Source: Cytophagales bacterium (GTDB lineage: Bacteria; Bacteroidota; Bacteroidia; Cytophagales; 172606-1). From it: 64,000 bases of DNA. This document shows positions 45,677-55,030 of the stretch, in pieces. The position numbers and the translations under genes were made by a program. The stretch covers positions 198,709 to 262,708 of the forward strand of contig JAUJMU010000005.1 of NCBI GenBank assembly GCA_030446715.1, written 5' to 3'. A model generated the notes under the pieces. That model saw only the letters and a list, made by a program, of their open reading frames with translations. It did no database searches and was not told where the DNA came from. Within the stretch, counting starts at the first letter, position 1. Each line of letters starts with the position of its first letter.

Positions 45677-46445
45677 ATGAACATTCTCGATAAAATCGTC
45701 GCGCACAAGCGGCAGGAAGTAGCGGCACAGAAAGAAAGGATTCCTGCTCAGGCACTGGAAACTTCCCCTTTTTTTAGCCAGAAACCCTTTTCCTTCAAAG
45801 CGGCCGTTACCGATCCTTCCCAATCCGGCATTATTGCCGAATTCAAGCGCCGGTCGCCGTCTAAGGGCGTGATCAATGATCAGGCTGACGTAGTTCAAAC
45901 CACCACAGGCTACGCAAGTGGCGGTGCTTCGGCGCTTTCGGTGCTGACGGACCAGTGCCCCATTCTCCGCAAGGATTTGATAGACGTTCATGATAGACGC
46001 CTACCAGGTGATGGAAGCCAGGGCAATAGGTGCCGACGTGATCCTGCTGATTGCCGCCTCCCTTTCGCCGGCGGAAATCCGGACGTTGGGTGGATTTGCG
46101 CACAGCCTGGGACTCGAAGTGCTGCTGGAAGTGCACGACCGGGAGGAACTGGAGCGGAGCATCTGTCCGGAAGTGGATGCCATCGGCGTCAACAACCGCA
46201 ACCTGAAGGACTTTACCGTAAGCGTAGACCTGTCGCGGGAACTGGCGGAATTTATTCCCGGTGATTTTGTTAAGGTTTCAGAAAGCGGCATTTCCGATCC
46301 GGGCACCATTGTAGACCTGAGAAGGTATGGCTACCGTGGTTTTCTGATGGGAGAGAATTTTATGAAACATGCTGATCCCGGTGCCGCCTGCACCCGGTTT
46401 ATTGCCGTTCTGCGGCGTATGGAGGCAAATGCTTTCGCAAAATAG
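45677..46445 (+). pseudogene. trpC: Indole-3-glycerol-phosphate synthase, two lesions
   Basis: The N-terminal part MNILDKIVAHKRQEVAAQKER to GIIAEFKRRSPSKGVINDQAD and GYASGGASALSVLTD is normal. It then jumps directly to QCPILRKD; about 18 residues that normally stand between (the conserved FFGGS segment and following helix) are absent, in frame. Right after RKD a 10-base insertion (GATAGACGTT, beside a second GATAGACG) shifts the frame. The rest, IDAYQVMEARAIGADVILLIAA to VNNRNLKDF and KVSESGI to GFLMGENFMK, continues in the new frame to 46445. The protein cannot work as written. Possible assembly artefact; a functional trpC elsewhere is the other possibility. Confidence 0.88.
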
Positions 46446-46540
46446 CTATGGGTCCGGATAATCCGATCATATGAAAATATCAAAAAATTAATGTATTTTT
46501 TATATTTACAGGCATCAACCATCCATAACGTAAGTTTAAT

Positions 46541-47206
46541 ATGTCTCAAGCTTCTCCGAATATACCCAAGGTCAAAGTTTGCGGAATGCGTGAAAGTACC
46601 AATATTCAGTTGGTTTTGGCATTGCAACCTGATTATATGGGTTTTATCTTCTATGAAAAGTCTCTCAGGTTTGTCGGTGAAGAACTGAGCCCGGCGCAAC
46701 TGGAGGCATTTCCGCGGCACATCCGCAAGGTGGGCGTGTTCGTGAATGCACATCCTGACTTTATCCTCCGCATGGTCCGGAAATACCACCTTGACATGGT
46801 GCAACTGCACGGCACCGAAACGCCCGATGTCTGCCGCAACCTCCGCAGCCGCGGCATCAGCATCATTAAGGCATTTGCCATTGACGAAACATTCATCTTC
46901 AGCCGGCTGAATAACTACAAGCAATTCTGCGATTATTTCCTGTTCGATACCAAAGGCGCAGCTTTTGGCGGGAACGGCACTGCTTTTAACTGGGACCTGC
47001 TGCGCAAGTATGATAACGAGAAGCCATTCTTTCTGAGCGGCGGAATTGGCCCTGAGCATCTTGAAATGATGGGCGATTTGCAGGGACTTAATATCCATGC
47101 TTTTGACGTAAACAGCCGCTTTGAAATCACGCCGGGTCTGAAGGATGTGGAAAAACTGAAGCACTTCATACGGGAGATCCGGAAACCGCTGCAAACTGCA
47201 GCCTGA
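46541..47206 (+). CDS. trpF: Phosphoribosylanthranilate isomerase
   Basis: 221 aa TIM barrel. N-terminal PKVKVCGMRESTNIQLVLALQPDYMGFIFY with the catalytic Cys of KVCGM, then KVGVFVNAH, VQLHGTETPDVC, FLFDTKGAAFGGNGTAFNWDLL and FFLSGGIGPEHLE with DVNSRFEITPGLKD (phosphate and Asp residues). Intact and of usual length, in contrast to trpC just upstream. Start ATG at 46541, about 95 bases after trpC, in a short AT-rich gap. Confidence 0.95.
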   Translation: MSQASPNIPKVKVCGMRESTNIQLVLALQPDYMGFIFYEKSLRFVGEELSPAQLEAFPRHIRKVGVFVNAHPDFILRMVRKYHLDMVQLHGTETPDVCRNLRSRGISIIKAFAIDETFIFSRLNNYKQFCDYFLFDTKGAAFGGNGTAFNWDLLRKYDNEKPFFLSGGIGPEHLEMMGDLQGLNIHAFDVNSRFEITPGLKDVEKLKHFIREIRKPLQTAA

Positions 47207-47313
47207 TCGGGTACTTATAAAATTCTGTTCACGGGAACCGGGCAAGGCATTGTCCGGTTCTTTTGTTACCTTAGATGTCCGGTTGCCCACATTTACATTA
47301 CCCATTCTGATAT

Positions 47314-48513
47314 ATGGAAGTATTAGCTCAGCCTGCCTTTGAAGTTGACGAAAAAGGATATTACGGCCGTTTTGGCGGTGCGTACATCCCCGAGATGCTC
47401 TACCCCAATGTCGAGGAACTTCGCCAGCAGTATCTGCATATCATTGCTGATTCCGGATTTGAGCAGGAGTTCCGTTACCTGCTGCGGGACTACGTAGGCC
47501 GGCCTACTCCACTCTATTTTGCCGGTCGTCTATCTGATAAATACCACACCAACATCTACCTGAAGCGGGAAGACCTCTGTCACACGGGTGCCCATAAAGT
47601 AAACAATACCATCGGCCAGATTCTGGTGGCAAAAAGGCTCGGCAAACAGAGAATCGTTGCCGAAACCGGTGCTGGCCAGCACGGCGTAGCCACTGCCACG
47701 GTATGCGCCCTGATGGGCCTTGAATGCATTGTATACATGGGCAAGCTGGACATTGAACGCCAGAAGCCCAACGTAGAACGGATGAAAATGCTGGGTGCCA
47801 AAGTGGTAGCCGCTACCTGTGGCAGCCAGACGCTGAAAGACGCCACCAACGAAGCCATGCGGCACTGGATCAACAACCCCACTGATACGCACTACATCAT
47901 CGGATCGGTAGTGGGGCCTCACCCGTACCCGGATATGGTGGCCCGCTTCCAGTCAGTGATCAGCGAAGAGATACGGCAGCAACTCACGGAAAAGATCGGC
48001 CGGCCCAATCCGGATTATGTGGTGGCCTGCGTGGGTGGAGGCTCAAATGCCGCCGGAGCTTTCTACCATTTTCTCAACGAAACGGACGTAAAGCTGGTCG
48101 CCATTGAAGCCGGCGGGCAGGGCGTTACTTCGGGTCACTCGGCGGCGACTACGGCACTGGGCAAACCCGGCGTCCTGCACGGCAGCCGCACCATCCTGAT
48201 GCAGACCGAAGACGGTCAGGTAACGGAACCGTACTCGATTTCGGCCGGGCTTGATTATCCGGGCATTGGTCCGTTGCACGCCCACTTGTACGACTCCGGC
48301 CGCGGAATATTCGCCTCCATCACAGATGACGAAGCTTTGCAAGCTGGTCTGGAACTGAGCCGGCTGGAAGGAATCATTCCGGCGCTGGAAACGGCCCATG
48401 CGCTGGCTTATCTGGGCCGGCTGAATGCCACACCCGAAGAGGTAGTAGTGGTGAACCTGTCCGGACGGGGCGACAAGGACCTGGCTACGTACAGCAAATC
48501 ACTTGATCTTTAA
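47314..48513 (+). CDS. trpB: Tryptophan synthase beta chain
   Basis: 399 aa PLP enzyme that joins indole and serine. PLP lysine Lys95 in [24 protein letters not shown], the phosphate loop [56 protein letters not shown], and LSGRGDKDL at the end. The alpha subunit, TrpA, which supplies indole through a tunnel, is normally encoded next; here a terminator follows at once, so trpA must be elsewhere or absent. Confidence 0.96.
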   Translation: MEVLAQPAFEVDEKGYYGRFGGAYIPEMLYPNVEELRQQYLHIIADSGFEQEFRYLLRDYVGRPTPLYFAGRLSDKYHTNIYLKREDLCHTGAHKVNNTIGQILVAKRLGKQRIVAETGAGQHGVATATVCALMGLECIVYMGKLDIERQKPNVERMKMLGAKVVAATCGSQTLKDATNEAMRHWINNPTDTHYIIGSVVGPHPYPDMVARFQSVISEEIRQQLTEKIGRPNPDYVVACVGGGSNAAGAFYHFLNETDVKLVAIEAGGQGVTSGHSAATTALGKPGVLHGSRTILMQTEDGQVTEPYSISAGLDYPGIGPLHAHLYDSGRGIFASITDDEALQAGLELSRLEGIIPALETAHALAYLGRLNATPEEVVVVNLSGRGDKDLATYSKSLDL

Positions 48514-48554
48514 AACAAGAGATATGAGATGCTGTTGCGTTTCATCATAATATA

Positions 48555-48600
48555 AAAACAGAAGGGGTTCCAGCGTTGACGCTGGAACCCCATCTGTTTT
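48555..48600 (+). terminator. trp cluster terminator
   Basis: GGGGTTCCAGCG, loop TTGA, CGCTGGAACCCC, flanked by AAAACAGA and TCTGTTTT; a long perfect stem. Confidence 0.92.
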
Positions 48601-48650
48601 TAAACTGCTCCTCTCCTGTCTCACATATACCGTCTGAAATATTTTATATA

Positions 48651-49121
48651 TCAGAATATCATTAACCCGTCTGCCTCAAACCAGACGGCTTTACGGGGCT
48701 TTTTAATGCTTGCTAATTACTTTTTTGAATTTCCTGAGTCTTAGGCGTAATGACGCTGCTACGCCACGGATGACTGGTACGCAAACGCTTTTCCGTTCAG
48801 GACTACTTTTTTGCCGGCAGCATCTTTGGGGACAAAGAAGGCATATTGCTTGAACCGTACCAGCATTTCTTCACCATTGCCTGCGTCTACTTTCATCCAG
48901 CAGCCTTTCTGCTGGCATACCTCTTTTACCACGCCTTCAGTCTGCAGGTAAACGGAGTCTTTGGCTCCTACTTTTGCCACCACCTGAGCAGCCGGCACCA
49001 CGTTCTGCGGCGTGAACTCCTTGCCAAAATACCGGGCGTCTGCCGGAGTTTGCTGGGCTTTTGCCATGCCGGTTATCAGTAAAGCAGCCCATAAAATCAC
49101 TTTCAATCCTGACACTTTCAT
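48651..49121 (-). pseudogene. DUF4920 protein with three in-frame stop codons
   Basis: From the ATG at 49121 the frame encodes MKVSGLKVILWAALLITGM (signal peptide) and the DUF4920 core: VVKEVCQQKGCWMKVDAGNG, LVRFKQYAFFVPKDAAGKKVVLNGKAF. It stops at TAG (48759-48761), but the same frame continues as QRHYA, TAA (48741-48743), DSGNSKK, TAA (48717-48719), then LASIKKPRKAVWFEADGLMIF and a final TGA at 48651. The downstream part matches the usual family C-terminus, and the stops fall where the family usually has Glu (Glu or Lys for the second). No frameshift. The 120-aa truncated product would keep the CxxxxC segment. Confidence 0.85.
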
Positions 49122-49134
49122 AGAAGTTGAATCA

Positions 49135-49180
49135 ATTAAGTAACTGCGCAATTTTAAATTGTGAATTCTGAATTTTGAAT
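49135..49180 (+). repeat. AT-rich dispersed repeat, family A copy
   Basis: ATTAAGTAACTGCGCAATTT then TAAATTGTGAATTCTGAATT, 14 bases upstream of the DUF4920 start. Confidence 0.7.
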
Positions 49181-49292
49181 TATTGGGTAATCTTCTGACT
49201 TTGAATAAGTTGACGTCATGGTTTTAAATTTTAAAATACCTGATTACTTCTGCTCGGGTACTTATCAATTTACTCGGTGCAAATATGATCAT

Positions 49293-51713
49293 TTACATCA
49301 TCATCGGCTCCTTTATGGCCGCTTCTGTTTTCAGATTGGGCAAGGTAATGATGAAACTACTGCCCTGCCCCAGCTGAGATTCCACCCGGATGGTGCCGTT
49401 CATTTTTCTGATCACCTGATCAGTGATGTAAAGTCCCAGCCCGGAGCCGTAAGAATCTGCTGAGGCGCGGAAAAACATATCGAATATTTTGGGAAGATAC
49501 TCATTGTCTATTCCTTTTCCGTTGTCCGTGTAAAGGATCTGCACCTGCTGTTCAGCTACCCGGATATTGAACCCGATATACGGATCATCAATGTACAGCC
49601 GCTGGTATTTGACTGAGTTAGACATCAGGTTTTGAAAAACTGTGCTGATCCGGTGCGGGTCGGAGCAGAAAGGCTCACTGGCGTCTACCTGCACCCGCAG
49701 GGCTACGCGGCCGGCATTTTCCATGTAGCGGAGATTCTCGGCGCACCCGGCAATAATGGCCCCAAAATCTATTGGCACGACAGCTACCTCCAGACGGCTG
49801 TTGCGCGAAAAGTCAGTCATATCCGTGATGAACGTATCCAGCTTCTGAACACTTTTTTCCATCAGTTCCAGATAATAACCCTGCTGGGCAGGATCGTGTT
49901 CCTCCCGGATCAGCGAAACAAGGCCCAATATTGACCGCAGGGGAGCCCGCATATCGTGGGAAGACCGGTACACGAAGCTGTCGAGTTCAAAATTGATCCG
50001 CTTCAGCTCTTCCTGCGACTCAATGCGCTCCGTAATATCCAGCGAAAACACCGTCACGCCAACTACTCTTCCGGCAGCGTCGCGCATGGGCGTAAAGGCA
50101 TGTTCGAAGTGCCTTCGCACCAGATCGGGGTTGCCAAAGGGCTCGGTGATGATGAACTGCTCACCGGACAGGGCGCGGTCCAGCAATGAAAACATCTTGT
50201 TACGGTCTTCCGAAACTTCGCGGGTAAACTCCTCCAGGCTCATGCCCGGCTGAATGTCAATGTCATATAACTGCTTGATGGCATCCTTGTGCTGGTGATT
50301 GAAGGCAATGTAGTGATACTCGCGGTCCACGGCAAAGATGATATTCTGGCTGTTTTCCAGCAGTGAGGTGAGAGTCTGGCCGGTTTTATGGCTGGCTGCC
50401 TCCGCCTGCTTGCTCCGGGTAATGTCGCGGGTTACGGCCAGCAGACCGATTGCATGGCCATTTTCGTCCTGCCACACGTGCGTATTCGTATCCACGTAAA
50501 TTCTTCTGTCCCCGCTGAGCACATGGATGACTTCCATCCGGCAGGAGCCGGTACTGCGGAGCGTATCCTGCGCCAGTTGTTCGTCCTGCGGTTGAATCCA
50601 TTCCGTGCCGTATACTTCATCAATTTTTTTGCCCATGACCTCGTGGGCGGTCAGTTGGTAAAGCGACCGGGCGCCGGTATTCCAGTAGGTGATGTGCCGT
50701 TCGTTGTCCATGCCGATTACTGCATCATCAACCTGAGCCAGCACATTGGCGTGGAAGCGGAGAGTGGCTTCCGACTTTTTGCGTTTGGTAATATTTTTGG
50801 AGAAAAACGAAGCGCCGGTAACGGTGCCGGCTGCACTGCGGATCGGGTTTACGGAAACTTCAACGTCAAATACCCGCCCCGGAAATTCGTAGTGCATCTC
50901 CTGAACGAAGCGTTCTCCCCGGAAAGCCCGTTCGCAGACTGCGTACCACACGGCCTGTTCCTCCGGGGGCAGACCCGTGAAAATATTATTTCCTTTGACC
51001 AGATCAATGCCGTAACCGTGCCTGAAATCACTCCGGAGTGTGCTGTTGAAGGTGACAAGCCGGTAACGGATATCCACTGACCAGATGGCGTTGGAAGTAT
51101 TTTCGATGATGGCCAGCAGGCTTTGCTGATTTTCCCGCAGGGCCTCCTCAGCCCTCAGACTCATCCGCTGTGCGTAATAGAGGGCAAGGCCGGTCACCAA
51201 CATGCTGACCACAATGTTGGCCAGCCGGTTAGTGACCTGATCATCCGACTCCCGGTAGCGGGCCAGCAGTCCGTAATCCGTCCACTCCAGCACCAGCAGG
51301 CAAGTCAGGGGTATAAATAAGTTTATTATCAGGACTTTGGCATGCCGGATGCCAAACAGGAGAAACGTGCCGGTTACCACCGGAAAGTACATTACGTAGT
51401 TGCCTGACTGGCGGCCAGCAACTGAGGACGCCAGAAAGATCTCCACTGATACACTCAGCACAAGTAAAGTCTTACCAATTGTAATTTTATCGTTCCTCAG
51501 CAGCAGGTATGCACCCAGGTAGAACAGGGTCATAGCCGTATTGACTGCGGCCAGAAAAGTCTGCGCGGTCAGCAGGTTGTAAAGCACGAAAAACAGCGAA
51601 GCTCCTACTGCAATGAGGCTCATCTGGCCGGCCAGCAATTGCCTGTTGAAGTACTCCTCCTCCGAACCGTCCGGCAGGGAAGTCTTGCGCCATAAAGGGG
51701 TTAGCGTGGTCAT
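49293..51713 (-). CDS. Membrane-bound triple-PAS sensor histidine kinase
   Basis: 806 aa. Six hydrophobic segments in residues about 28-180 form an integral sensor module, then three PAS domains (about 195-320, 325-440, 450-575; IENTSNAIWSVDIRYRLVTFNS, VDDAVIGMDNERHITYWN, LENSQNIIFAVDREYHYIAFN), each followed by an ITxRKKxE- or ITERIE-type linker. HisKA has FVYRSSHDMRAPLRSILGLVSLI; HATPase_c has FQNLMSNSVKYQRLY (N), YTDNGKGID (G1) and GSGLGLYITDQVIRKMNG (G2). No response regulator is adjacent. Similar in its kinase core to the gene at 27943. Confidence 0.9.
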   Translation of the reverse strand: MTTLTPLWRKTSLPDGSEEEYFNRQLLAGQMSLIAVGASLFFVLYNLLTAQTFLAAVNTAMTLFYLGAYLLLRNDKITIGKTLLVLSVSVEIFLASSVAGRQSGNYVMYFPVVTGTFLLFGIRHAKVLIINLFIPLTCLLVLEWTDYGLLARYRESDDQVTNRLANIVVSMLVTGLALYYAQRMSLRAEEALRENQQSLLAIIENTSNAIWSVDIRYRLVTFNSTLRSDFRHGYGIDLVKGNNIFTGLPPEEQAVWYAVCERAFRGERFVQEMHYEFPGRVFDVEVSVNPIRSAAGTVTGASFFSKNITKRKKSEATLRFHANVLAQVDDAVIGMDNERHITYWNTGARSLYQLTAHEVMGKKIDEVYGTEWIQPQDEQLAQDTLRSTGSCRMEVIHVLSGDRRIYVDTNTHVWQDENGHAIGLLAVTRDITRSKQAEAASHKTGQTLTSLLENSQNIIFAVDREYHYIAFNHQHKDAIKQLYDIDIQPGMSLEEFTREVSEDRNKMFSLLDRALSGEQFIITEPFGNPDLVRRHFEHAFTPMRDAAGRVVGVTVFSLDITERIESQEELKRINFELDSFVYRSSHDMRAPLRSILGLVSLIREEHDPAQQGYYLELMEKSVQKLDTFITDMTDFSRNSRLEVAVVPIDFGAIIAGCAENLRYMENAGRVALRVQVDASEPFCSDPHRISTVFQNLMSNSVKYQRLYIDDPYIGFNIRVAEQQVQILYTDNGKGIDNEYLPKIFDMFFRASADSYGSGLGLYITDQVIRKMNGTIRVESQLGQGSSFIITLPNLKTEAAIKEPMMM

Positions 51714-51765
51714 AGGATACGCTAAGGTGTTTTGGTGGGTAAGTGGTCAGGTAAAAATATTCTTT

Positions 51766-52782
51766 TCAGAATCTGGGCAGATATTTATCCCCCAATCCCC
51801 GGTTAATGTTCTCCAGATTCCGGATTGCTGAGGAACTGATGTGCTCAAATTGCTTGTCGCAACGGATAAACACCACCTTCAGGTCCGGCTTCATGTCTTC
51901 CATAAACCGCAGTTGGTTCACTTCGTAATCCAGATCATCGCCGTTCCGGAGTCCGCGCACCAGCGTAACATCAGTCAGTCCTTCCTTGCTGCTGATATAA
52001 TCGGTAAGCAGGCCGTAAAACTCCTCGTGCTGCCGGTAAAACAACACAGAAGGCCAGTTGTTTTCCGGTTCCTGATCCCTTTTCTCCGGATTGACGCCCC
52101 GCGCTACAATCACCTTATCAAATATCCGTTCTGCCTTCTCCAGGATATTTAAGTGACCATTGTGAAAGGGATTGAACGAACCGGGATATACGCCCACTTT
52201 CGGCTTACTGGACTTCACGTATCCGATCAGCGCCAGCAGATTGGCCCGGTTTCCGGAATACTTATCTGCACACTGCTTCAGAAAGGCCAGCCTCCCGGTT
52301 TTGTACTGGCTGTAGTCGGCAAACTGATATTCCCTGAATACTGCCCTCTCCCACCGGAGCAGTTCCGGCAGCGCCGAAGCCGTGACCACGGTCATGTCCC
52401 ATTCAGAAAACAGGGCCGAAAGTCCGCCGGTCGGCTCGTGGTGCCGGGTGTCCAGAATAATCTGGGAAATGACTCCTTTGTCCGGATGCTGCGTCAGCTG
52501 GTCGAATAACTGCACTGACTGCACTTCGTTGTCCGGAGCCATCGGGTTGTACACAACGTCATGAAAAAAGGCCGCCATCAGCAAAATACTGCGTTCTTTT
52601 TCCGTTAAATTTCCCTCCCGGAACCAGTCTTCGATCTGGCTGGTCAAAAACTGCAGGTGCTCCTCGGTGTGAAAAAAGCGGTGTTTTTCCCGCCAGCCCT
52701 GCGCCACCCTTGCCACTGCCCCGTCGGTCATGCCAAACTGCCGGAAAAGCGGCTCATACGCCTGGTAGTCGAAGTAGATCAT
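51766..52782 (-). CDS. coaD: HD-domain phosphohydrolase fused to phosphopantetheine adenylyltransferase
   Basis: 338 aa with two domains. Residues about 1-185 are an HD-superfamily protein (HTEEHLQFL near 38-46; FFHDVVYNP with His74-Asp75; DTRHHE near 111-116). Residues about 194-338 are a complete CoaD: VGVYPGSFNPFHNGHLNILEKAERIFD with HNGH at 207-210, ARGVNPEKR, VRGLRNGDDLDYEVNQ and EHISSSAIRNLENI. CoaD makes dephospho-CoA from 4'-phosphopantetheine and ATP. Normal CoaD is about 160 aa. The HD half may be a nucleotidase or regulator. Start ATG at 52782; the frame is continuous with no sign of an assembly join. Confidence 0.9.
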   Translation of the reverse strand: MIYFDYQAYEPLFRQFGMTDGAVARVAQGWREKHRFFHTEEHLQFLTSQIEDWFREGNLTEKERSILLMAAFFHDVVYNPMAPDNEVQSVQLFDQLTQHPDKGVISQIILDTRHHEPTGGLSALFSEWDMTVVTASALPELLRWERAVFREYQFADYSQYKTGRLAFLKQCADKYSGNRANLLALIGYVKSSKPKVGVYPGSFNPFHNGHLNILEKAERIFDKVIVARGVNPEKRDQEPENNWPSVLFYRQHEEFYGLLTDYISSKEGLTDVTLVRGLRNGDDLDYEVNQLRFMEDMKPDLKVVFIRCDKQFEHISSSAIRNLENINRGLGDKYLPRF

Positions 52783-52991
52783 ATCCTGGGCTGATGAACA
52801 AAAAAGAGGAACCTTCTGTTAGGGTAAAGGTGCGTGAAACAGGAACAGGCAGTGTGATTGTTTTGTCTGATATTTAAAATATTCAAACTTAAACAAAAAC
52901 TTCCAGACTACTGTTTGAATTACAAATCCGGGTCAGAGTAGCGTATTCCTGCGGATTTTATAATTGATCTTTTGTCCTTTTTTAAATTGTT

Positions 52992-53402
52992 GTGAGAGTA
53001 GCCGTATTCCGAAAAGAACATTTCAATGCCGCCCACCGTCTGCATAACCCGCAGTGGACAGACGAACAGAATCAGATAGTATTCGGCAAGTGCAACAATC
53101 CCCACTTTCACGGTCATAACTACGAGCTGATCGTCCGGGTAGCCGGTGAACCCGATCCGGTGACTGGTTACGTAATGGATATGAAGTTACTGAGTGACCT
53201 GATCCGGGAGCACGTCACCGAAAAGTTTGATCATAAAAATCTAAACCTGGATACCGATGAGTTCAAAAACCTTAACCCCACTGCTGAAAACATATCAGTT
53301 ACTATTTACAATATTCTGAGAAAGCAGATAGATCCTAAATTTGATTTAAAAATCACCTTATATGAAACTGAACGGAACTTCGTCGAATACCCCGTCAATT
53401 AA
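52992..53402 (+). CDS. 6-pyruvoyl-tetrahydropterin synthase / QueD family
   Basis: 136 aa with a GTG start. Zinc ligands His15 (HFNAAHRL), His40 and His42 (FHGHNYEL), catalytic Cys34 (FGKCNNPHFHGH), and YVMDMKLLSDLI and FDHKNLNLD with the later active-site Asp/His. Members make tetrahydropterin or the queuosine precursor 6-carboxytetrahydropterin. It overlaps folE by 41 bases, so it works from the product of the next gene (GTP to dihydroneopterin triphosphate). Either biopterin- or queuosine-type synthesis is possible. Confidence 0.9.
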   Translation: MRVAVFRKEHFNAAHRLHNPQWTDEQNQIVFGKCNNPHFHGHNYELIVRVAGEPDPVTGYVMDMKLLSDLIREHVTEKFDHKNLNLDTDEFKNLNPTAENISVTIYNILRKQIDPKFDLKITLYETERNFVEYPVN

Positions 53403-54081
53403 AGAAATCAACCAACCGGGTGCGCTGGCGATAGACGAGATCGGCGATGAGCACCTGAGTACTTCTTTTGACACTCCCCTGCGGGAAGATGCTTTTGCGA
53501 TAGATGATGAGCTGAAAATGGAGCTGATCGAAAAGCATTTCCGCGAGATAATGAACATACTGGGCCTTGACCTCACCGATGATAGCCTGAAGGGTACACC
53601 CCGCCGCGTTGCCAGGATGTACGTGCAGGAAATATTCAGTGGCCTCAACCCGGCCAACAAGCCCAAAGCTGCCCTTTTCGACAATAAATACAAGTACAAC
53701 GAAATGCTGGTGGAGAAAGACATTACGTTTTACTCCAACTGCGAACACCATTTTGTACCCATTATCGGCAAGGCCCACGTTGCTTACATTTCCAGCGGCA
53801 AGGTGATCGGCCTGTCCAAGATCAACCGGGTGGTACAGTACTTTGCCAGGCGTCCGCAGGTGCAGGAAAGACTCACCGTGCAGATTGCCAACGAACTGAA
53901 AGAAATGCTGCAAACGGACGACGTAGCGGTACTGATCGATGCCAAACACCTCTGCGTCTCTTCACGCGGCGTAACGGACATCACCAGCAGCACGGTCACG
54001 GCTCATTACAGCGGCAAATTCGGGGACGAAGCCACAAAGCAGGAATTTCTGAAGTATGTGCAGCTGGGCGGCCAGGCTTGA
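53362..54081 (+). CDS. folE: GTP cyclohydrolase I
   Basis: 239 aa. Converts GTP to dihydroneopterin triphosphate. Motifs: KGTPRRVARMYVQEIFSGL, TFYSNCEHHFVPIIGKAHVAYI (zinc Cys and His), GLSKINRVVQYFARRPQVQERLTVQIA, and AKHLCVSSRGVTD with the second zinc Cys. The N-terminal 40 residues are a variable tail. Start ATG inside the end of the QueD-like gene, overlap of 41 bases in another frame, which suggests translational coupling. Confidence 0.95.
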   Translation: MKLNGTSSNTPSIKEINQPGALAIDEIGDEHLSTSFDTPLREDAFAIDDELKMELIEKHFREIMNILGLDLTDDSLKGTPRRVARMYVQEIFSGLNPANKPKAALFDNKYKYNEMLVEKDITFYSNCEHHFVPIIGKAHVAYISSGKVIGLSKINRVVQYFARRPQVQERLTVQIANELKEMLQTDDVAVLIDAKHLCVSSRGVTDITSSTVTAHYSGKFGDEATKQEFLKYVQLGGQA

Positions 54082-54220
54082 AAACGATAATCTCATCCCT
54101 GATAATCAGAGGAGGCTCACCCGTGTCTCCTTTTTTTATGCATTTGTTTGCCCTTCCTGTACCACTTATTGGCCAACTTCGCGTGACAAGTTTTGTACCG
54201 GCAAACCCATATCAACCCTG

Positions 54221-54931
54221 ATGCCTGATTTTAAAGACCTGATTGTATCGGAAGATGCAGATTACATTATTGTAAATAAACCACCCTACGTCGCCACCCT
54301 TGACGAACGCACCGGCGATACCACCAGCATCCTGCGGATGGCCAAAGCGTATCATTCCGATGCCCAGGTCTGCCACCGGCTGGACAAGGAAACCTCCGGC
54401 ATCCTGGCCATTGCCAAAACCCCCGAAGCTTACCGCCACCTGTCCATGCAGTTTGAGCACCGCCAGGTAGACAAGATTTACCACGCCATTGTGCATGGCA
54501 TCCATACCCTGGAGTGGATCAGCGTGTACCTGCCCCTGCTGCCGCTGCCCAACGGAATCGTGAAGATTGACAAGCAGCAGGGCAAGGAAGCCGAGACTAT
54601 TTTCAATACACTACAGCTCTACAAGAAGCATACTTTGCTGGAGTGCCGCCCGGTTACTGGCCGGATGCACCAGATCCGGGTTCACCTCACCGCCCTCAAG
54701 GCTCCCATTGTCTGCGACGAACAATACGGCGGTACCCCCATTTTCTTGTCCGACATCAAGCGGAAGTTTAACCTCAAGAAGGATACCGAAGAGCAGCCCC
54801 TGATCCAGCGGGTAGCTTTACATGCCTATGCCCTTCAGTTCAAGGGGCTGGACGGCGAAGAATTATCCGTTCATGCGCCTTATCCCAAAGACATCGCTGC
54901 TTTGGTGCGCCAGCTAGAAAAGAATGTCTAA
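54221..54931 (+). CDS. RluA-family RNA pseudouridine synthase
   Basis: 236 aa from MPDFKDLIVSEDADYIIVNKPPYVATLDER; an upstream extension of the frame lacks homology. Catalytic Asp55 in VCHRLDKETSGILAIAKTPEA, then VDKIYHAIVHG, and the C-terminal RPVTGRMHQIRVHLTALKAPIVCDEQYGG. It isomerises uridine in rRNA or tRNA. No S4 domain, as in the short RluA type. The target site cannot be predicted. Confidence 0.93.
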   Translation: MPDFKDLIVSEDADYIIVNKPPYVATLDERTGDTTSILRMAKAYHSDAQVCHRLDKETSGILAIAKTPEAYRHLSMQFEHRQVDKIYHAIVHGIHTLEWISVYLPLLPLPNGIVKIDKQQGKEAETIFNTLQLYKKHTLLECRPVTGRMHQIRVHLTALKAPIVCDEQYGGTPIFLSDIKRKFNLKKDTEEQPLIQRVALHAYALQFKGLDGEELSVHAPYPKDIAALVRQLEKNV

Positions 54932-54996
54932 CGTTTAAAGCCTTCTTTTCTGACCGGAAACCTACTGGAAGTCATATTCTGGCATTGAAAAAATAA

Positions 54997-55021
54997 TTTA
55001 ATTAGAATTAGTCTAAATAAA
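54997..55021. promoter_or_regulatory. Palindromic operator upstream of the TonB receptor gene
   Basis: TTTAATTAGA, spacer ATTAG, TCTAAATAAA: two 10-base arms with one mismatched pair. It covers the region where the -33 element of the receptor promoter should lie, so a bound repressor would block transcription. The AT-rich TTAGA/TCTAA symmetry is like metal-responsive (Fur or DtxR type) operators; the regulator is inferred. Confidence 0.6.
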
Positions 55022-55030
55022 TACTATTCA

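Noticed and set aside
48717..48761. Reassigned stop codons (TAA/TAG read as Glu)
   Set aside because: Most other genes in the window end naturally at TAA or TAG with correct lengths, so general reassignment is not tenable.
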